DNA from: Seiridium cupressi
Lineage: Eukaryota > Ascomycota > Sordariomycetes > Amphisphaeriales > Sporocadaceae
Assembly (NCBI GenBank): GCA_036674765.1
Contig: JARVKI010000045.1
Span: 1 to 64,000, forward strand
DNA length: 64,000 bases
Reading direction: 5' to 3'
This document shows positions 24,645 to 36,461 of this stretch, piece after piece. The translations under genes were made by a program, and so were the position numbers. How positions within the stretch are numbered: position 1 is the stretch's first letter; each line of letters begins with the position of its first letter. Under the pieces are notes generated by a model, which searched no databases, was not told the origin of the DNA, and was given only the letters and a program-made list of their open reading frames with translations.

Positions 24645-25508
24645 GAGACAAGACTTCACTCATGCTTGGATCACTGTACATTCTGTTTCAATGAAGGAAA
24701 GTTAGTATGGTCATGTAATGATGACAGAGGCCGTGGCGCGTTACTTGAAGACTATTATGGGCTTTCCATTTCCTTAGCCTTAATCGACAAATGCTGCGAA
24801 TTGAGTTCGAAGGTGATTTGCAGGTGGCTATTACGGTCCACTATCTGAGATTTGTTGGAGCATGGTGCGATAGTAGCTAATGGCAAATAACGGTCCGCAG
24901 CATCGCTACTCAGTATAAGAGTTATGAGTCAGTCACGTGGCTAGCCTAGCGAGAACCATGTTTTCGCCGCTCTCTTGATGTCGACCGCGCACGACCGTAA
25001 TCATTTCAATCCATCACGCTAGTGGCGCACCTAACAACAACCATCTCAGCAAAAAAGTCCAGATCTATAAAAAGATGCATCTCCGTATTTGAGGTCAGCC
25101 TGCCAAGCCTGTTGGTTCCCCAGGCGGCTACGTAAAGCATATGGTGGTAGCTTATGTGGTGGTTGCGGCTCGGCTCTTGGCATTGGACGCGGCTATCCGA
25201 ACGGTCTGATGATGGCAGGCGTAGTGGTTGTTTCATCGATCAAGTTAAATATGTTTGTTGGTTGATCCTTCAATTGGGGCGGATTCCTTCTACCGAAGTG
25301 TGATATTCTGTTGGTGCGGCACAGCATTGCCAACGTAATTCTATAGGATTTCTTAGCAGTCTTGGCGTGAAAGTACCAAATATAATAGGAATTTGTATCT
25401 GCTTATCTTCATTTTGTTGAAGACTGTGCACCTGTATTATCGTCAAGTTTATTCAATCAATGTGTTTAAGACTTCAGGCTAAAACAATCATCGTTCCAAT
25501 TCAATAGT
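24645..25508. other. Intergenic, no gene recognised
   Basis: No supported coding frame; the right end is the upstream region of the small secreted protein gene. Confidence 0.4.
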
Positions 25509-25934
25509 ATGCACTCATTATCCGCCATTCTATCCCTCTCCACCTTGTGTGCTTTTATAGCATCTGGTTATAAACTTCAGTTCTGGGCCGAGAAAAAGCC
25601 GCAAGGGCCCGCGAACCACATACAGTGGGGATGTGGAGGGAAAATGCAGGAGATCATAGCAGGCCCGGGTGAATGCAGGACGGACAAGATTGACGTCGGT
25701 TCGGCGCCGCTCTGTTTGCAAGTCAGGAGCACTGGACCCGTAGACGATGGTTTCCAAGTCGTTTGGTTCAGCTCCGATGACTGCAATCCGACCAATATCA
25801 TGGGCCACGGCGATGAGACTACCGAGGACACGGGCAACTTTGACATTCAGGCATACAAATCATGGCAAATATGGGATTTAATGGCTGATGATGGTGAATT
25901 TGACCCGTGCAAATGTTCTCGAGATTTCTGCTAA
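25509..25934 (+). CDS. Small secreted cysteine-rich protein
   Basis: Single exon, 141 residues. A clear signal peptide (residues 1 to about 20, MHSLSAILSLSTLCAFIASG) is followed by a mature domain with seven cysteines (in WGCGG, GECRT, PLCLQ, DDCNP, DPCKC and the final DFC). The mature part is acidic near the C-terminus. Size, secretion and cysteine content are those of small secreted fungal proteins that act outside the cell (wall-associated, antimicrobial or effector-like), but the family is not recognised. Intact, with no intron. The odd cysteine number leaves one residue free or an intermolecular disulfide. Confidence 0.7.
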   Translation: MHSLSAILSLSTLCAFIASGYKLQFWAEKKPQGPANHIQWGCGGKMQEIIAGPGECRTDKIDVGSAPLCLQVRSTGPVDDGFQVVWFSSDDCNPTNIMGHGDETTEDTGNFDIQAYKSWQIWDLMADDGEFDPCKCSRDFC

Positions 25935-27200
25935 TAAGGGTTCTCAGCAGGTGGGATTAAATGTACCTCGTGAGGATACTACATGAAATTGTAGACGCAG
26001 TATTATGCGCCGAAACTGGATATGGTTGTGTTTGAATGGTCTTTTAGTTGTGGTTGTGTACGCCGAATTTGAGAATGCTCCTAGGCTCAACTGCAGTTAT
26101 GATAGATATTGGGCATCTTGCTTTAATTCTTTCTCACCATCGTTTTTTACAGTTACCATGTTTTTTGGTCACCCCAATGATATCGTTATTTACTTTTCAA
26201 TTAATATTAAGGGGTTGCTAGTTAGATAAATAAGCGCTGCTGTCAGCTCAAACTCTGCTCGAATCCTTCAACTTCTTGTCACAACTATCTATAGTGACAT
26301 TAATTCTAGTGACATAGATGCCCGCTTTAAACGGCCAACGTTATTTGATTAAGCAGTCAGTCTCTCTGTTTCTCAAAATACTCCAATCACTCCATCAGGC
26401 GATTATTGCTGTCCTACCATAGTAACTTCCATCTGCTAAGCTCACACCCATAACTCTATGCCATCCTGTTAGCTGGCCTTCTTGGCGAAGGAAATAGGTG
26501 CCAAGAAATAGGATTATCACGCAATACGAAAGGTTGTTTCTATTATGATGCCATTATACTTACATAACTAACGTAGACCTCATAAATCATCCTTCTAACC
26601 AACGGATGAATAGAACTCTTGTTGGTCTGTGCCACTTGTTACTTGAGCCTCTATTCCATGTGGAAAGTAAACTCTCATATCATCGACAGCTAGTAAATAT
26701 TGAAGGAGCAACCGCAGCGACATCCAAAGAAACCAACACAGTGGGCCGTTGAGACACCAAATCTGACCATGTGGTCGTCGAATTATTGCCTTATTACAAA
26801 AATAGCATGTTGAGGATGGAAAGAATTAGCCAAGATATGACGCCGTTGGAAATATGGCGATACAAGGCGGACTAATATCATAAAATGCATTACAGGCAGG
26901 TAGGGTAGACTGAGATTTTGATGGGAGTCTCTAGTTGTCTCCTTGCTCATATATTTGGGGAATCTATTTCTTAACTCTAGCTCGAAATTTCCAATTCCGC
27001 GTGCGCTCCGTTCATCTGCACGAAATGCGTCCATCCAGGGCCTCTAAGGCTGTTTTCATTATGGTCGACCATATTCTAGCAGAGTACCTTCCCTTGTTTA
27101 TCGCCCCGACTAGAACATATGGCCGTGGCCGTCCAATTTACAATGCTGGGCTATCGCCCAGGCAGGATTTACTTACTGAAGATATCCCTAGTATCAACAT
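25935..27200. other. Intergenic, no gene recognised
   Basis: AT-rich patches at 26150-26230. A first exon with a signal peptide for the Cys-rich gene at 27.2 kb would be expected near the right end but could not be identified. Confidence 0.35.
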
Positions 27201-28362
27201 TTGGGCGTACAGGACGGGTGCGACTGCAAGCAAGACTGCCCCAAAACCCAAATCCAAGACGCGAAGGATTGCCAAAAATGTGCTGCATGTTTGAACGGCC
27301 AAAAGCCTAATCCGAATCAAACGCAGTGCGTCAAAGACGATGTGAGACTTGCGCGAAGGGGGAAATTCGAGGTTCTAGAGACTGCAAGAAGTGTGTAAAC
27401 AAGGACAAGCGCTTCAAAGAAAAGAAAATCAATATCAACAACAGACGCAACCAGGTAGTGAAAGAGCGCAAGAACCGAAACTTCGACAAGATGAAAGACA
27501 AGTTGCAGAAGCAGTACAATGACAAGGACCCTGTGCGCAGACGTAAGAAGAACAGGCCGTATGGTGAGTGAATATGGCTATATTTCCGTCTTGAACGTCG
27601 TCTGTACAAGAAATAAGATAGAGCTGACTTCGATACTTCATCCAGAGTCGGTGTGCTGCCCTTGTCCCACTCTCTATGGGTGGTCTGTTTGCCAGCGAAG
27701 TAGATAAGCTTTTCGATGAAGAGTGGGCCGACAGCGATAAGATGATGGCCTTCTGGCCACCAGGGCTTACAGTCAAGCAAGTTGACGAGTGGGTGGAGGA
27801 TCAAGATGACTCTTTTCTGGAAGGTGAAGACTACCTTCATAGGTGGATGGAAGCAGGCAGGAATAAACCCAACGTTCAGTGGGACGGGCCATATTTACCG
27901 CCAGAGGGAGGTGAAGGGGGTTCAGTCAATAAGGACTTCCAACGCAATACAGAAACGAACTATACTGGCAGGGCTATTGCCATCTCTGCCCGGAAGGCTG
28001 TCTATCATGTCAACGTGCCGCAAAAGTTCGTTCGCGACTATAGTGGCGAAAGTCCAATGGCTACCACCACCGATTTGGTCGCTCGGAATCCCCACCCAAC
28101 CACAGCGCTGTCCACGCACGTTGACAAAAGATGTCCTCCTTGCCTAGTCCCAAGCTTTGTCGCCATACTTCGAAATATCTCAGTGGTGGCGCAGATGGCT
28201 ACACGAGTCGGGTTACGTTTTGTCGGCAAGCACTACAAGGAAGGTATCCGGGTTGCGAAGGGACGTAATAAAGTGCCAAAGGAAAAGCAACGCGGCAAGG
28301 CCAAGAAAATAAGTAAGGATGGCAATTGGAGGAGATGTCTTGAGGGACTGGATCCTATGTAG
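27201..28362 (+). pseudogene. Cys-rich secreted fungal protein family, frameshifted
   Basis: Recognised as a conserved fungal family of unknown function. The order is: a Cys module (CDCKQDCPKTQ, DCQKCAACLNGQKPNPNQTQC, then CETCAKGEIRGSRDCKKC), a Lys/Arg-rich charged segment (KERKNRNFDKMKDKLQKQ), a hydrophobic CAALVPLSMG, an acidic Trp-containing segment (DEEWADSDKMMAFWPPG, VDEWVEDQDD) and a basic tail ending NWRRCLEGLDPM. An intron at 27568-27647 (donor GTGAAT) restores the join RPYGDRCAAL. A one-base frame break near 27341 separates CVKDD from CETCAK. The first exon with the signal peptide was not found; an acceptor at about 27212 probably begins the second exon. A second broken secreted family lies convergently at 31.4-32.9 kb. 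Confidence 0.62.
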
Positions 28363-29418
28363 ATGTAAGCTGTGTGCTCATGCTTAAGGATCTGCCTGTT
28401 ATTGCCCTTGGTCTAGGCGTGGCACTTGTGACCACAACGTAACATAAAACACGCTCGTTCCTTGAGCCTGGCACATTCTACCAAGTGAGATAGTTCGTGT
28501 CGCCCAGCAGCTACGCGGGAACCTCTGGCCGGAAAACATCAGCCACAAGCACCAGAGCTCATGAAGCTCGGCCTTGGAGCCAACATGCAGCTTTTGTGGC
28601 AAGCGCCTCTATAAGCTGACCTCGACAATTCCAAGGTCACGAATGCAGCCAAGAGAACCAGCCACTCAGGAATATGAACCTGCGATGTTGTTTCATCTAT
28701 TCATTTACCTGAGGAAGGTCTCCCATCCGGACGGATCAGCCCCCATGTTGCGTGGTAATGCAGGTATTGGTCGGCGCTTCTGTGGCAGTGATTCCACATT
28801 TTATGCCAACAGGCTAGTGGGCGGGTGGGCCCGTCGCCTGGATCGGAATTCGTGATCGTCGGATCACCCACATCGTTTCAGGAGAGGCCATGTCATAACG
28901 CCATGTGCAAATTTGGATCCAGTCTAAACGTTTACTGTGCCGCAGATGTTGTGTGCGTCCTCATTAAGAATGCACAGGACGCTGGACATGCCGAGTGCAT
29001 TGTTTCAATTGCGGAAGTGAAAATAGTTTTAGTTGCACACATAGGTTCTGATGAGAACCCCACAGGTGGTCTGTGCGGTTCTCCCTTAGTTAGTGCTCAC
29101 GGCCGGGAGCTGGAGCTTCCCTCCTTCTCCCTCACCACCACAATACACTCACTTCCCTCATGTATTGCGCGTCCATCAGGTTCCCTAAGTCAAGTTGCTA
29201 TTACGCGATTTCTGGTAGAACAGCATTATACTACGTCTTTCAACCAATACATGTCGAGAATCATGTTAACCCAGGTGTTAATCCAGAAAGCTCGACTTCG
29301 AGCATTTCTAGTAGTCTACGAGTCTTGATGTATTTGATGGTGGTTTTTTCTATGCAGCCGTGATAATTTCTCAAACTGTCGCGCGGCCATCTTCAACCTC
29401 CTCATGTGCCCTTCCCTA
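28363..29418. other. Intergenic, no gene recognised
   Basis: A long open stretch at 28825-29328 on the plus strand has biased but unrecognisable sequence and no promoter or splice support; treated as chance. Confidence 0.4.
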
Positions 29419-30790
29419 TCATTCCCTTCTCGCCAGCCCACTCATCCACATCTCAGCAAGACTCTCGGGTATCGTCCAGTCATCGATGCCCCCATGCCCA
29501 ACTTTCCACCAACGTCTATGTGGTTTTGTAGGATGTCCGTCACTAGCACACTGAACGACGAAGCCGATGGAACTTTCCATGTTCCATAGATTCAAGCAAG
29601 CCTTTCGAAGACATGGCATTTGGCAAAGAATTGCCTCCGTGTACCCATTCACTAGTGGCTCTAAAGTAGTAGAGTCTACTTGATGACGCCAATGGTGATA
29701 TGGGACCTCCCCATTCTCGACTGCATATTTGTGCATGTCACTTTGCCATTCATCACTAGCTTCTGAGTTTGTGTCGACTTCGTCGTCCTCCTCTTTACTC
29801 GAGCCCGGCGTGGAAAACGGCTCGTAATTCGGTGATTCCGATGAGGGATCGCCTGTGAAGTACCACCTCCCGTTAGGGCTCATAATGTTGGTCCGAATGA
29901 AAAGTTGTTGGAGGGCATGCCATACATCAGAGCCGACAGTGTGCTAACTGGATCGTCGACTCTGAAAGAGATCCGGGGAAATCAGGAATTCTTCCAACCA
30001 AAGATTCACAACAGTTGGTTGTGCTAGCTTTCGAATTGCCTCGCAAAGCAAGTCGACATCTTGTTCATCAGTCAGGTCCTGGAGTTGAAAATTGTGATTT
30101 AATATGCTATCGCCGCTAGCTAGGCTGATACCAAGGCTTGTCAGGTAAGGGAGCCTCCCACAGTGATTCAAGTTCATGGTGCTCTAGGCGAGTGAAAGCA
30201 CCGGCAAGTATTCACATGCTCGATGGGTGGATAGGGAAGGGTTCGACCTTTGTTACGTCAATCATCTTGGTGCGATGTACCGTAGGGAGTATGTCTGGAG
30301 TTGTTTCGTTAGAAAGTGTAAGATAGCGCTGTGTAAGCGAATGGTCAGACAGGTCATCCTGCGCCAGAATATCCACACTGGCAAGGCTGGTGGGATAAGT
30401 TTCGAAGAAGAGGTCAAGAGTGCCCGAAATAATACCATCTGCCATCTCCTCCTCGTCCCATCGACGAAATACAGAGAACAGGGAGCTGACGGCTGCCCGG
30501 AACCTGAGTTGGTTGCTGATACGAGCAACTCGTGAATAGGCAGACTCCACAAGATAAATACGAACACGTAACTCTCGGAGATGCACCCGGCGACGCGGAA
30601 CCCTCAGCAAGATATCGCCAAAAGTTGCGATAGAGCTGCATTCGATGGTAATGCGTGTGAAGGAAATTCGCTCGATGGCATGCTGCCACACCCGTGAGAT
30701 GGTCGCGTAAGAGCTCAGGCGACTTTGGGGCCCTCCCTGACTAAGCTCGTCGACAATTAGGGAGATGATTTCAGGACTAAGCTTATCCAT
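29419..30790 (-). pseudogene. F-box-type fungal protein, broken
   Basis: The reverse strand starts with MDKLSPEIISLIVDEL ... SSYATISRVWQHAIERISF, the F-box-like N-terminus of a large fungal family (Skp1-binding adaptor of SCF ubiquitin ligases; target unknown). Later family landmarks are present: a leucine-rich middle (YLTSLGISLASGDSILNHNF), MSPNGRWYFTGD, an acidic linker (SKEEDDEVDTNSEASDE) and a C-terminal block. The frame is broken by a TGA after HPSSM (30212-30214), a shift to another frame near 30180-30210, and a TAG at 29944-29946. The other pieces are collinear, so it was recently a full-length gene of about 450 codons. Confidence 0.8.
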
Positions 30791-31399
30791 TATCCAATGA
30801 TGAGTTTTTCGGAAAGAGCTGATGAATTTGGTTGAGGCAGGATAGTTTCGATCATGGCCTTGAGAAAAGTGGCTGGTTTAGTCGGAACAGCTACTGCAAC
30901 GTTGATGATTTTGATGCGTCACAACCACAGAAAGAAGTGGATAGGATTTGGTGCATTGCATGCGGATCATTTATGATGTAACGGTAGGTTATTTTGAGTT
31001 CATGGCGACTTGGCAAACTTCTGGCGGTTAATTGAGTGGCAGTGCATTCTTGTTGAGCTGCCAACTTCTACCGACCAGCCAACCAGAGGCAGATTGCTTC
31101 TGTAGCTTGGTGAAGGGTGCGCATGGATCAACATCATTTTCCCACTGCGTCTCGCCGAATTGTCGGTTATTTGACCAACCGGCAATTAGAAGTAGCAGCC
31201 CGAATTGGGTTTTTGGGCAAAGCTCGAAGGGGCTACATCGGTTATGTGTTGGTGCCATTGATTTTGGGTGTATCCGGAGAACTCTTTCAACGAAGCAAGT
31301 TGGAAGGAACTTGAAGCGAGGCAAATAAAAGTGTTCGACAGTGACCAGAGTTGGAGTATATTGTTCAACTGATCCGATTGGTGATATGCTGTAGCGCAT
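30791..31399. other. Intergenic, no gene recognised
   Basis: Upstream of the F-box relic and downstream of the secreted-protein relic; no credible frame. Confidence 0.4.
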
Positions 31400-32873
31400 T
31401 TACAGAGAGTTTTTGAAAGCCCTGAAGCCGTCGGCAGCTTTGATAGAATCCCGGAGTCTCTTGACAAGCTCTTCCTCGTCCTTGGTAAATTTTTCCCCAT
31501 CTTTCTTGTTCTTCTCCGTGTCATAATAGTGTACTGCTTCCTTCATATGCTTAGACCACTTTACATAAATATCCTTCAACCTCTTATTCACGTCATCTGT
31601 CCTTGCCTTCATGTAATCCTTCCATTTTTCCCAAGGCCTTGGGGTTGGTATGGCTCATCAGCATCCTTCCACAGTTCCTCCAGCTCCTTTTCAGCTTTAT
31701 CAAGTCTGTCTCCTAATCGCTTGACCTGTTTTTTGTAATAGTCTTGGATATCCTTAGTATCCATGTACTTGGTTAGCACTATAACGTGCTTTATGGTTGC
31801 TGTGATCTGCTCTATCGGTAAAGGATCCTTTTCTGCTTGTTCCAAGTACTTCCCAATTTTGTCCTTCCCAATGATTCCTTTTTCGTCAGAGAATGCCTAC
31901 AGATAACATATTAGAGTCAGGCTGAACAGTTGTCCGTGACCTATAGATAGCGAACCAAAGCTTTCAAACCATTGATCTTCTCTTCCAGTAAAACCATTTC
32001 GTCACTAAGAAAAGTCAGGGAATATTAGCTTTTGTACATACTCCTATATCCACATATATTTGTTGTCAAATTACCTCCAAGTTTCCGGCTTTGTCTGAGG
32101 ATAAGCCTGGGCGACCCAGTCGAAAGCTGGAATGTTTTCGATGAGCGGATTAATGCTCCCGCGCCGGTTTCCAAACCAATGCCTTCTGATGTAGTGGCAA
32201 TAGCTGTTTTTATTCTTGTCTGTCGTTGGGTCAGCCGGGTTTTGTTTTGGACTGAATCGTGCCGACATTGTCATTTTCACAGAATTCACAATAGATGACA
32301 TGAATTCTTGGTTGAGAAACTGTTTCAGCATTTGTCTCTCCAAAATCTGTTCAGCGGGGTGGCTTTTGCCGGCCTGTTCCGCCTCACCAACTGCGAGGTC
32401 GAAGTTGTCACATTTTGTCCAGTCTTTGTTATCGTATCGCTTTTTCGAGGATATATCAACAAGGTACGCCGGGGAAGTGTATACCATCTTGGGGCTGTTC
32501 TTGATATTGCAGAAGAAATAGTCTTTTCTAGCGCCGTTGTTTTTGGCCCGTTCGAGTAGGTAGGGGTGCTCATGCGAAGTCTCGTTGAAGTCGCTTTCGA
32601 ATTAATACCCCTATTGGATGGGAACAATCCGTGTCGAGCCTCGATGCCAGAATCATCGGTATCAGATTCACTTCCAATGTCTAAGTTATCAAGGCCAGCC
32701 ACTGTGCCATCTTCCCGGTCGTCTAGAAGTGGTTCAATTTTGTTGCAATCAGTGATTTTGACCAGTGGGCAATTGTCTTGGGTAATTCCCTTGCTGTCGA
32801 CTCTTGCGATAGCCTCCAGCGCCACAGTCAACTGGAGAAGGGCAAAAGACCATATCAGTACACTAGGCCGCAT
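31400..32873 (-). pseudogene. Secreted fungal protein of unknown family, frameshifted
   Basis: The ATG at 32873 begins a signal peptide (MRPSVLIWSFALLQLTVALE) and a short acidic pro-like region. After a one-base frame break near 32615 the protein continues as FESDFNETSHEHPYLLERA, then VYTSPAYLVDISSKKRYDNK, AEQILERQMLKQFLNQEF and VAQAYPQTKPETW. Two introns (32074-32005 and 31955-31897, the second donor GTTCGC) lead to SDEMVLLEEKINGLKAL and a long charged helical tail (EQAEKDPLPIEQITATIK; LDKAEKELEELWKDADEP). A second frame break near 31645 joins EPYQP to PWEKWKDYMKAR, and the protein ends FRAFKNSL. It resembles a widespread family of large secreted fungal proteins with the EHILEWQ-type motif; no function is known to me. 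Both breaks are single-base, so recent decay or assembly error are both possible. Confidence 0.62.
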
Positions 32874-33990
32874 AATGACCATATTGCTCTTTGAAATATG
32901 GCTTAAGTGGTAGGGATAAATCGCATAGATAACAAGATCAAAGTACAAAATGAAGATTTTGACGAGCTGGTGGATCATGAGTTTATTCATTCAGTGTGTG
33001 GCCTCACTGACCATATAAGTACGTATATCACGTTCTTTTATTGTGGCATTCCGGGGCGATATCCAAATGTTATGATTATCGACAGGTGCATGTCGGAAGA
33101 TTCTTGTTGGCATTGCTGTTGGATTCTATTTGCACTCTAAGAGCAAGGCTTGTGCTCTTGGCGGCGGCACATAATTCGCAAAGACTATGCTCCTTTAGTA
33201 AGAAGGATTTGTAGGATAGCCATGCCGTTGGTTAGTAGTATCATTTGTTGGTAGTTCCGTTGAGCTGTAGTAACACAACCTTTCGCGGATATGTGGTCTG
33301 ACTGTAGACGGACTTTTGAGGGAATACCTTGGCAAACAGGCACTCTTTGATGTGATGATGTTAATAGATACTCATACGTTGAGGAAGGGGGACCCAGCAG
33401 ACTAGGGTCACGTGTGTATAGAAGCAGCTGTCCGTGGCAGCCACAGCAGCCACGGCAATCAGCCACTGGCAGATTGATAAGCAGCTACCCTATCACCGTG
33501 GGAGAGCCAGAGAATCCACCACTCTTACACCACATCGATTCAAGCCGGAAAGCATTTTGCCCAGAAAAGCCAGAGTTTGGAGCTACCCAAGAACGGATTG
33601 TAGCTGCGGTGAATGTTGTGCCGATTGGTTGAGAATAAGCCGGTTCTTGTCTTAGTCTAGCCTTAACAGGACAACAACCCCGAATTCCTCGTATCGAGTG
33701 GGTTCTCGTAAATATCCTGATTGGAATACGAGCAATTACGCTTATCCTCTTCTGCGAATACCCATCTTAATTGTGCTAATGCGATCTTACCTAGATAAAG
33801 CGAACACGAGGTTTCCCCAAACCTCTGGCCGGGCGGGATTCAGACGTTAAGAAAGATCGTTCAAATGACCCACATACTTAAATCACCCAACAGTTATAAT
33901 ATGGCAGCACTCTCCTGAGCGATCTGAGTTTGCCTTGCAGCTGGAGATTCAGGATTGTATGCGATTCACCAATTCCTCCGATATTACGCG
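32874..33990. other. Intergenic, no gene recognised
   Basis: An imperfect inverted repeat at about 33430-33455 (CCGTGGC...GCCACGG). AT-rich sequence with TTATAATATGG at 33893-33903 may be the core promoter of the tyrosinase gene. Confidence 0.4.
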
Positions 33991-35082
33991 ATGATGCACT
34001 GGACAAATATTCTATTATTGCCTACAATCGTAGGGAGTGCTCTGCCCCTGGTATCAGCAGATTCCTGCACCCAGCCAGCCGAACGGAGAGAATGGGGGAC
34101 CCTACTCGATTCGGAGAGAGAGAACTACGTCGGCGCCGTCAAATGCCTCACAACGAAGCCATCCAAGCTTGGACTTGCGACGAGTCTTTACGAGGACTTT
34201 CCTTGGATCCACGCAAGGTTGAACTTATATGGTACACGGCATTCTTATAGCTACCGTCATGCTTGTGGCACTAATGGGTCATTTAGTGCACTTCGTTGCT
34301 TCCTTCCTCCCGTGGCACCGTTGGTTCGTGCATCTCTACGAGAGTGCTCTTCGGGATGAATGCGACTACGTCGGCCCAATGCCGTACTGGGACTGGACCC
34401 AGGATTCAGGTGCACTTCCCTCGGCTCCCGTTTTTTCAGACAGCCCCAAGGGTTTTGGTGGACCCGGTCTCAGCAGCGGATTCAGCTCGCCGGCTCGCCC
34501 AAATCCATTGACGTCGTGCGTCACGACGGGAGTGTTCGCCAATTTCACTATGACGTACTATACCAGAGAAGAGCGGCCGCATTGTCTGAATAGGCAGTTC
34601 AACAACGGGACTGGAAGCGAACCTACGGATCCATTTTGGCAAGCGACACTGTATTCACCAGCCACTGTTGCGAACATCACGGACAACTCAACCACTTTCG
34701 AGGTTTTCTGGAAGGCTTTGGAGAACACTCCGCACGGAGCTATACACAATGTCATTGGTGGCGATATGGTTCCCTCTACGTCGCCCAACGGTAAGAACCA
34801 GTATATCATCTGAAGTATCAACTTTCGTGAACACTAATCGTCCTCTTGGCAGATCCCCTGTTCTTCCTTCATCATTCACAGGTCGATCGACTTTGGTGGA
34901 TATGGCAACAGAAAGATCCTGCAGCACGTTCTCTAAACTACTCCGGGAATAAGTACCAGTCTCCCGATGAGACGCCAGCATCCCTGAATGACACCCTGAC
35001 TTATGAAGGCTTTACAGCTAACATAACCGTCTCGGATGTCATGTCTACGGAAAATGAAAAGCTCTGCTACATTTACACCTAA
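33991..35082 (+). CDS. Secreted tyrosinase (type-3 copper oxidase)
   Basis: Three exons: 33991-34231, 34287-34790 and 34853-35082 (introns 55 and 62 nt) encode 324 residues. A signal peptide (MMHWTNILLLPTIVGSALPLVSA) directs secretion. The CuA site is visible as His in DFPWIHARL and the two His of VHFVASFLPWHRWF; the CuB site as HGAIH and DPLFFLHHSQVDRLWWIW. These bind the dicopper centre that oxidises monophenols and diphenols to quinones. Asn-glycosylation sites (NFT, NGT, NIT, NST) are frequent. It belongs to the short fungal tyrosinase group lacking the C-terminal tail of melanin tyrosinases. The frame is intact, unlike most neighbours. The first intron has a weak branch site but restores the CuA motif. 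Confidence 0.93.
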
Positions 35083-36398
35083 GCGTATCTTAAAGAAAAA
35101 AGTCATGTCACGACAAGCTTGGCGAATTGATTAGGTCTATTCAAGTCACCTATGTTTGGAGATGCCTATAGCATAGATGAGTCCGATCTACCTGCCGGTT
35201 TTCTCGACCGCGCTACGGATTGATATTCGTATTTCCAATCAACGAGGCCTACGAGGCACCACGGATCAAAGAGGATGACAGAGGACTATCTTGGCCCTGG
35301 TAAAGATGAGGAAGTGGTCTAGCTCAAACGAACGGTAGAGACCGGGTGCGAAGTGATCGCGTTGCTGCTTTACCTAACCAATGGGGCCGTCCCTTCTTCA
35401 TATCCCAATTCAGACTTCGAGCGTTTGCCGAAGCAAACCAAACTGCTGCAGCCAATTCCCCGTGCAAATACTCTGGACGACTGTGAAGCTCCAAAGGAAG
35501 CGATTGAGCTGGCCGCAACGGAGGGCCAAAGCAGATCCTAACGGCAAACACGTCAATGTATTTGCAGTGTGCATGTTTTATGAAGTCTCATTCCAGTTGT
35601 TTTCATGAAATTGACGGCCCTAAAAAAGGTCCGATCAACAGAGGGAAAATACAACTAGAAGAATATATTCTAAGTAGTCATGGTTGGACCACGGTATCCG
35701 GGATTTTTTGCAAGAGAGAGCATGAGCATGGGAGAAGGTATTTGAAAGTCGGTCTGATCACGCTGGTCCCAGGTCTCGTCGATTCATCCACGTAGGTTGC
35801 GCAGTGAAACTAAACTTGCGTTTTCGGTAATAGAATCGAGAAAGAGGTCCATTAAGGCTGGCTGAAGCTGTTATTCATCATTGCCACCTAATCGTCGCTA
35901 CATAAATCTCACGCATGGTTTGTCTGGTGGGTATATAGAGTTTCTCTCTGAGACTTGGGTGGGACTTGATGGTACTTGTATACATCCTTGGAGCAATGTC
36001 CTTGAGCAGCTGCAAGATCTAGGATTACGGACCTTGAGGTATTGTGCGAATTTATGGCTCCCGATTTAATATTCACTTCGCCTTCCGTTGAAGGCAGTAT
36101 AGGGTTAACATAAATTAAGATCAAGAGAAATATTGCTTTCCGTACCGAAAAATGCTTGCGTCGTCGGTGCCTTATATTTAGTAATAGGGGTTCAAATCTA
36201 GTGGAATCAGCGTGAGAGAAATCTAACCAAGCAATCAACTCACTTAGCAAGTGCAATCAGAATCATTTGGACCAATAGGATATTGGAGTAATAACTGCTA
36301 GTATAGCTCTTCTCATCTCTATACGCGTTTTAAACTCGTTTGCGGTAGTCGCTGAATTTCCTTCCTTGAACATTTGATATCTTGATAGGACTCTTAAG
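35083..36398. other. Intergenic, no gene recognised
   Basis: Between the convergent tyrosinase and amine oxidase genes. A reverse-strand frame at 35324-35551 has no recognisable family. Confidence 0.45.
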
Positions 36399-36461
36399 TT
36401 ATGGGTCTAATATAGTGTTATAGCGACCTGCCACTCTCTTTGCCACCTCCTCTCCACTCCA

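Noticed and set aside
28825..29328. 167-residue forward frame
   Set aside because: No family, no promoter, no splice context; composition looks like non-coding sequence.
30227..30535. Forward frame inside the F-box relic
   Set aside because: Antisense to the conserved F-box coding blocks.
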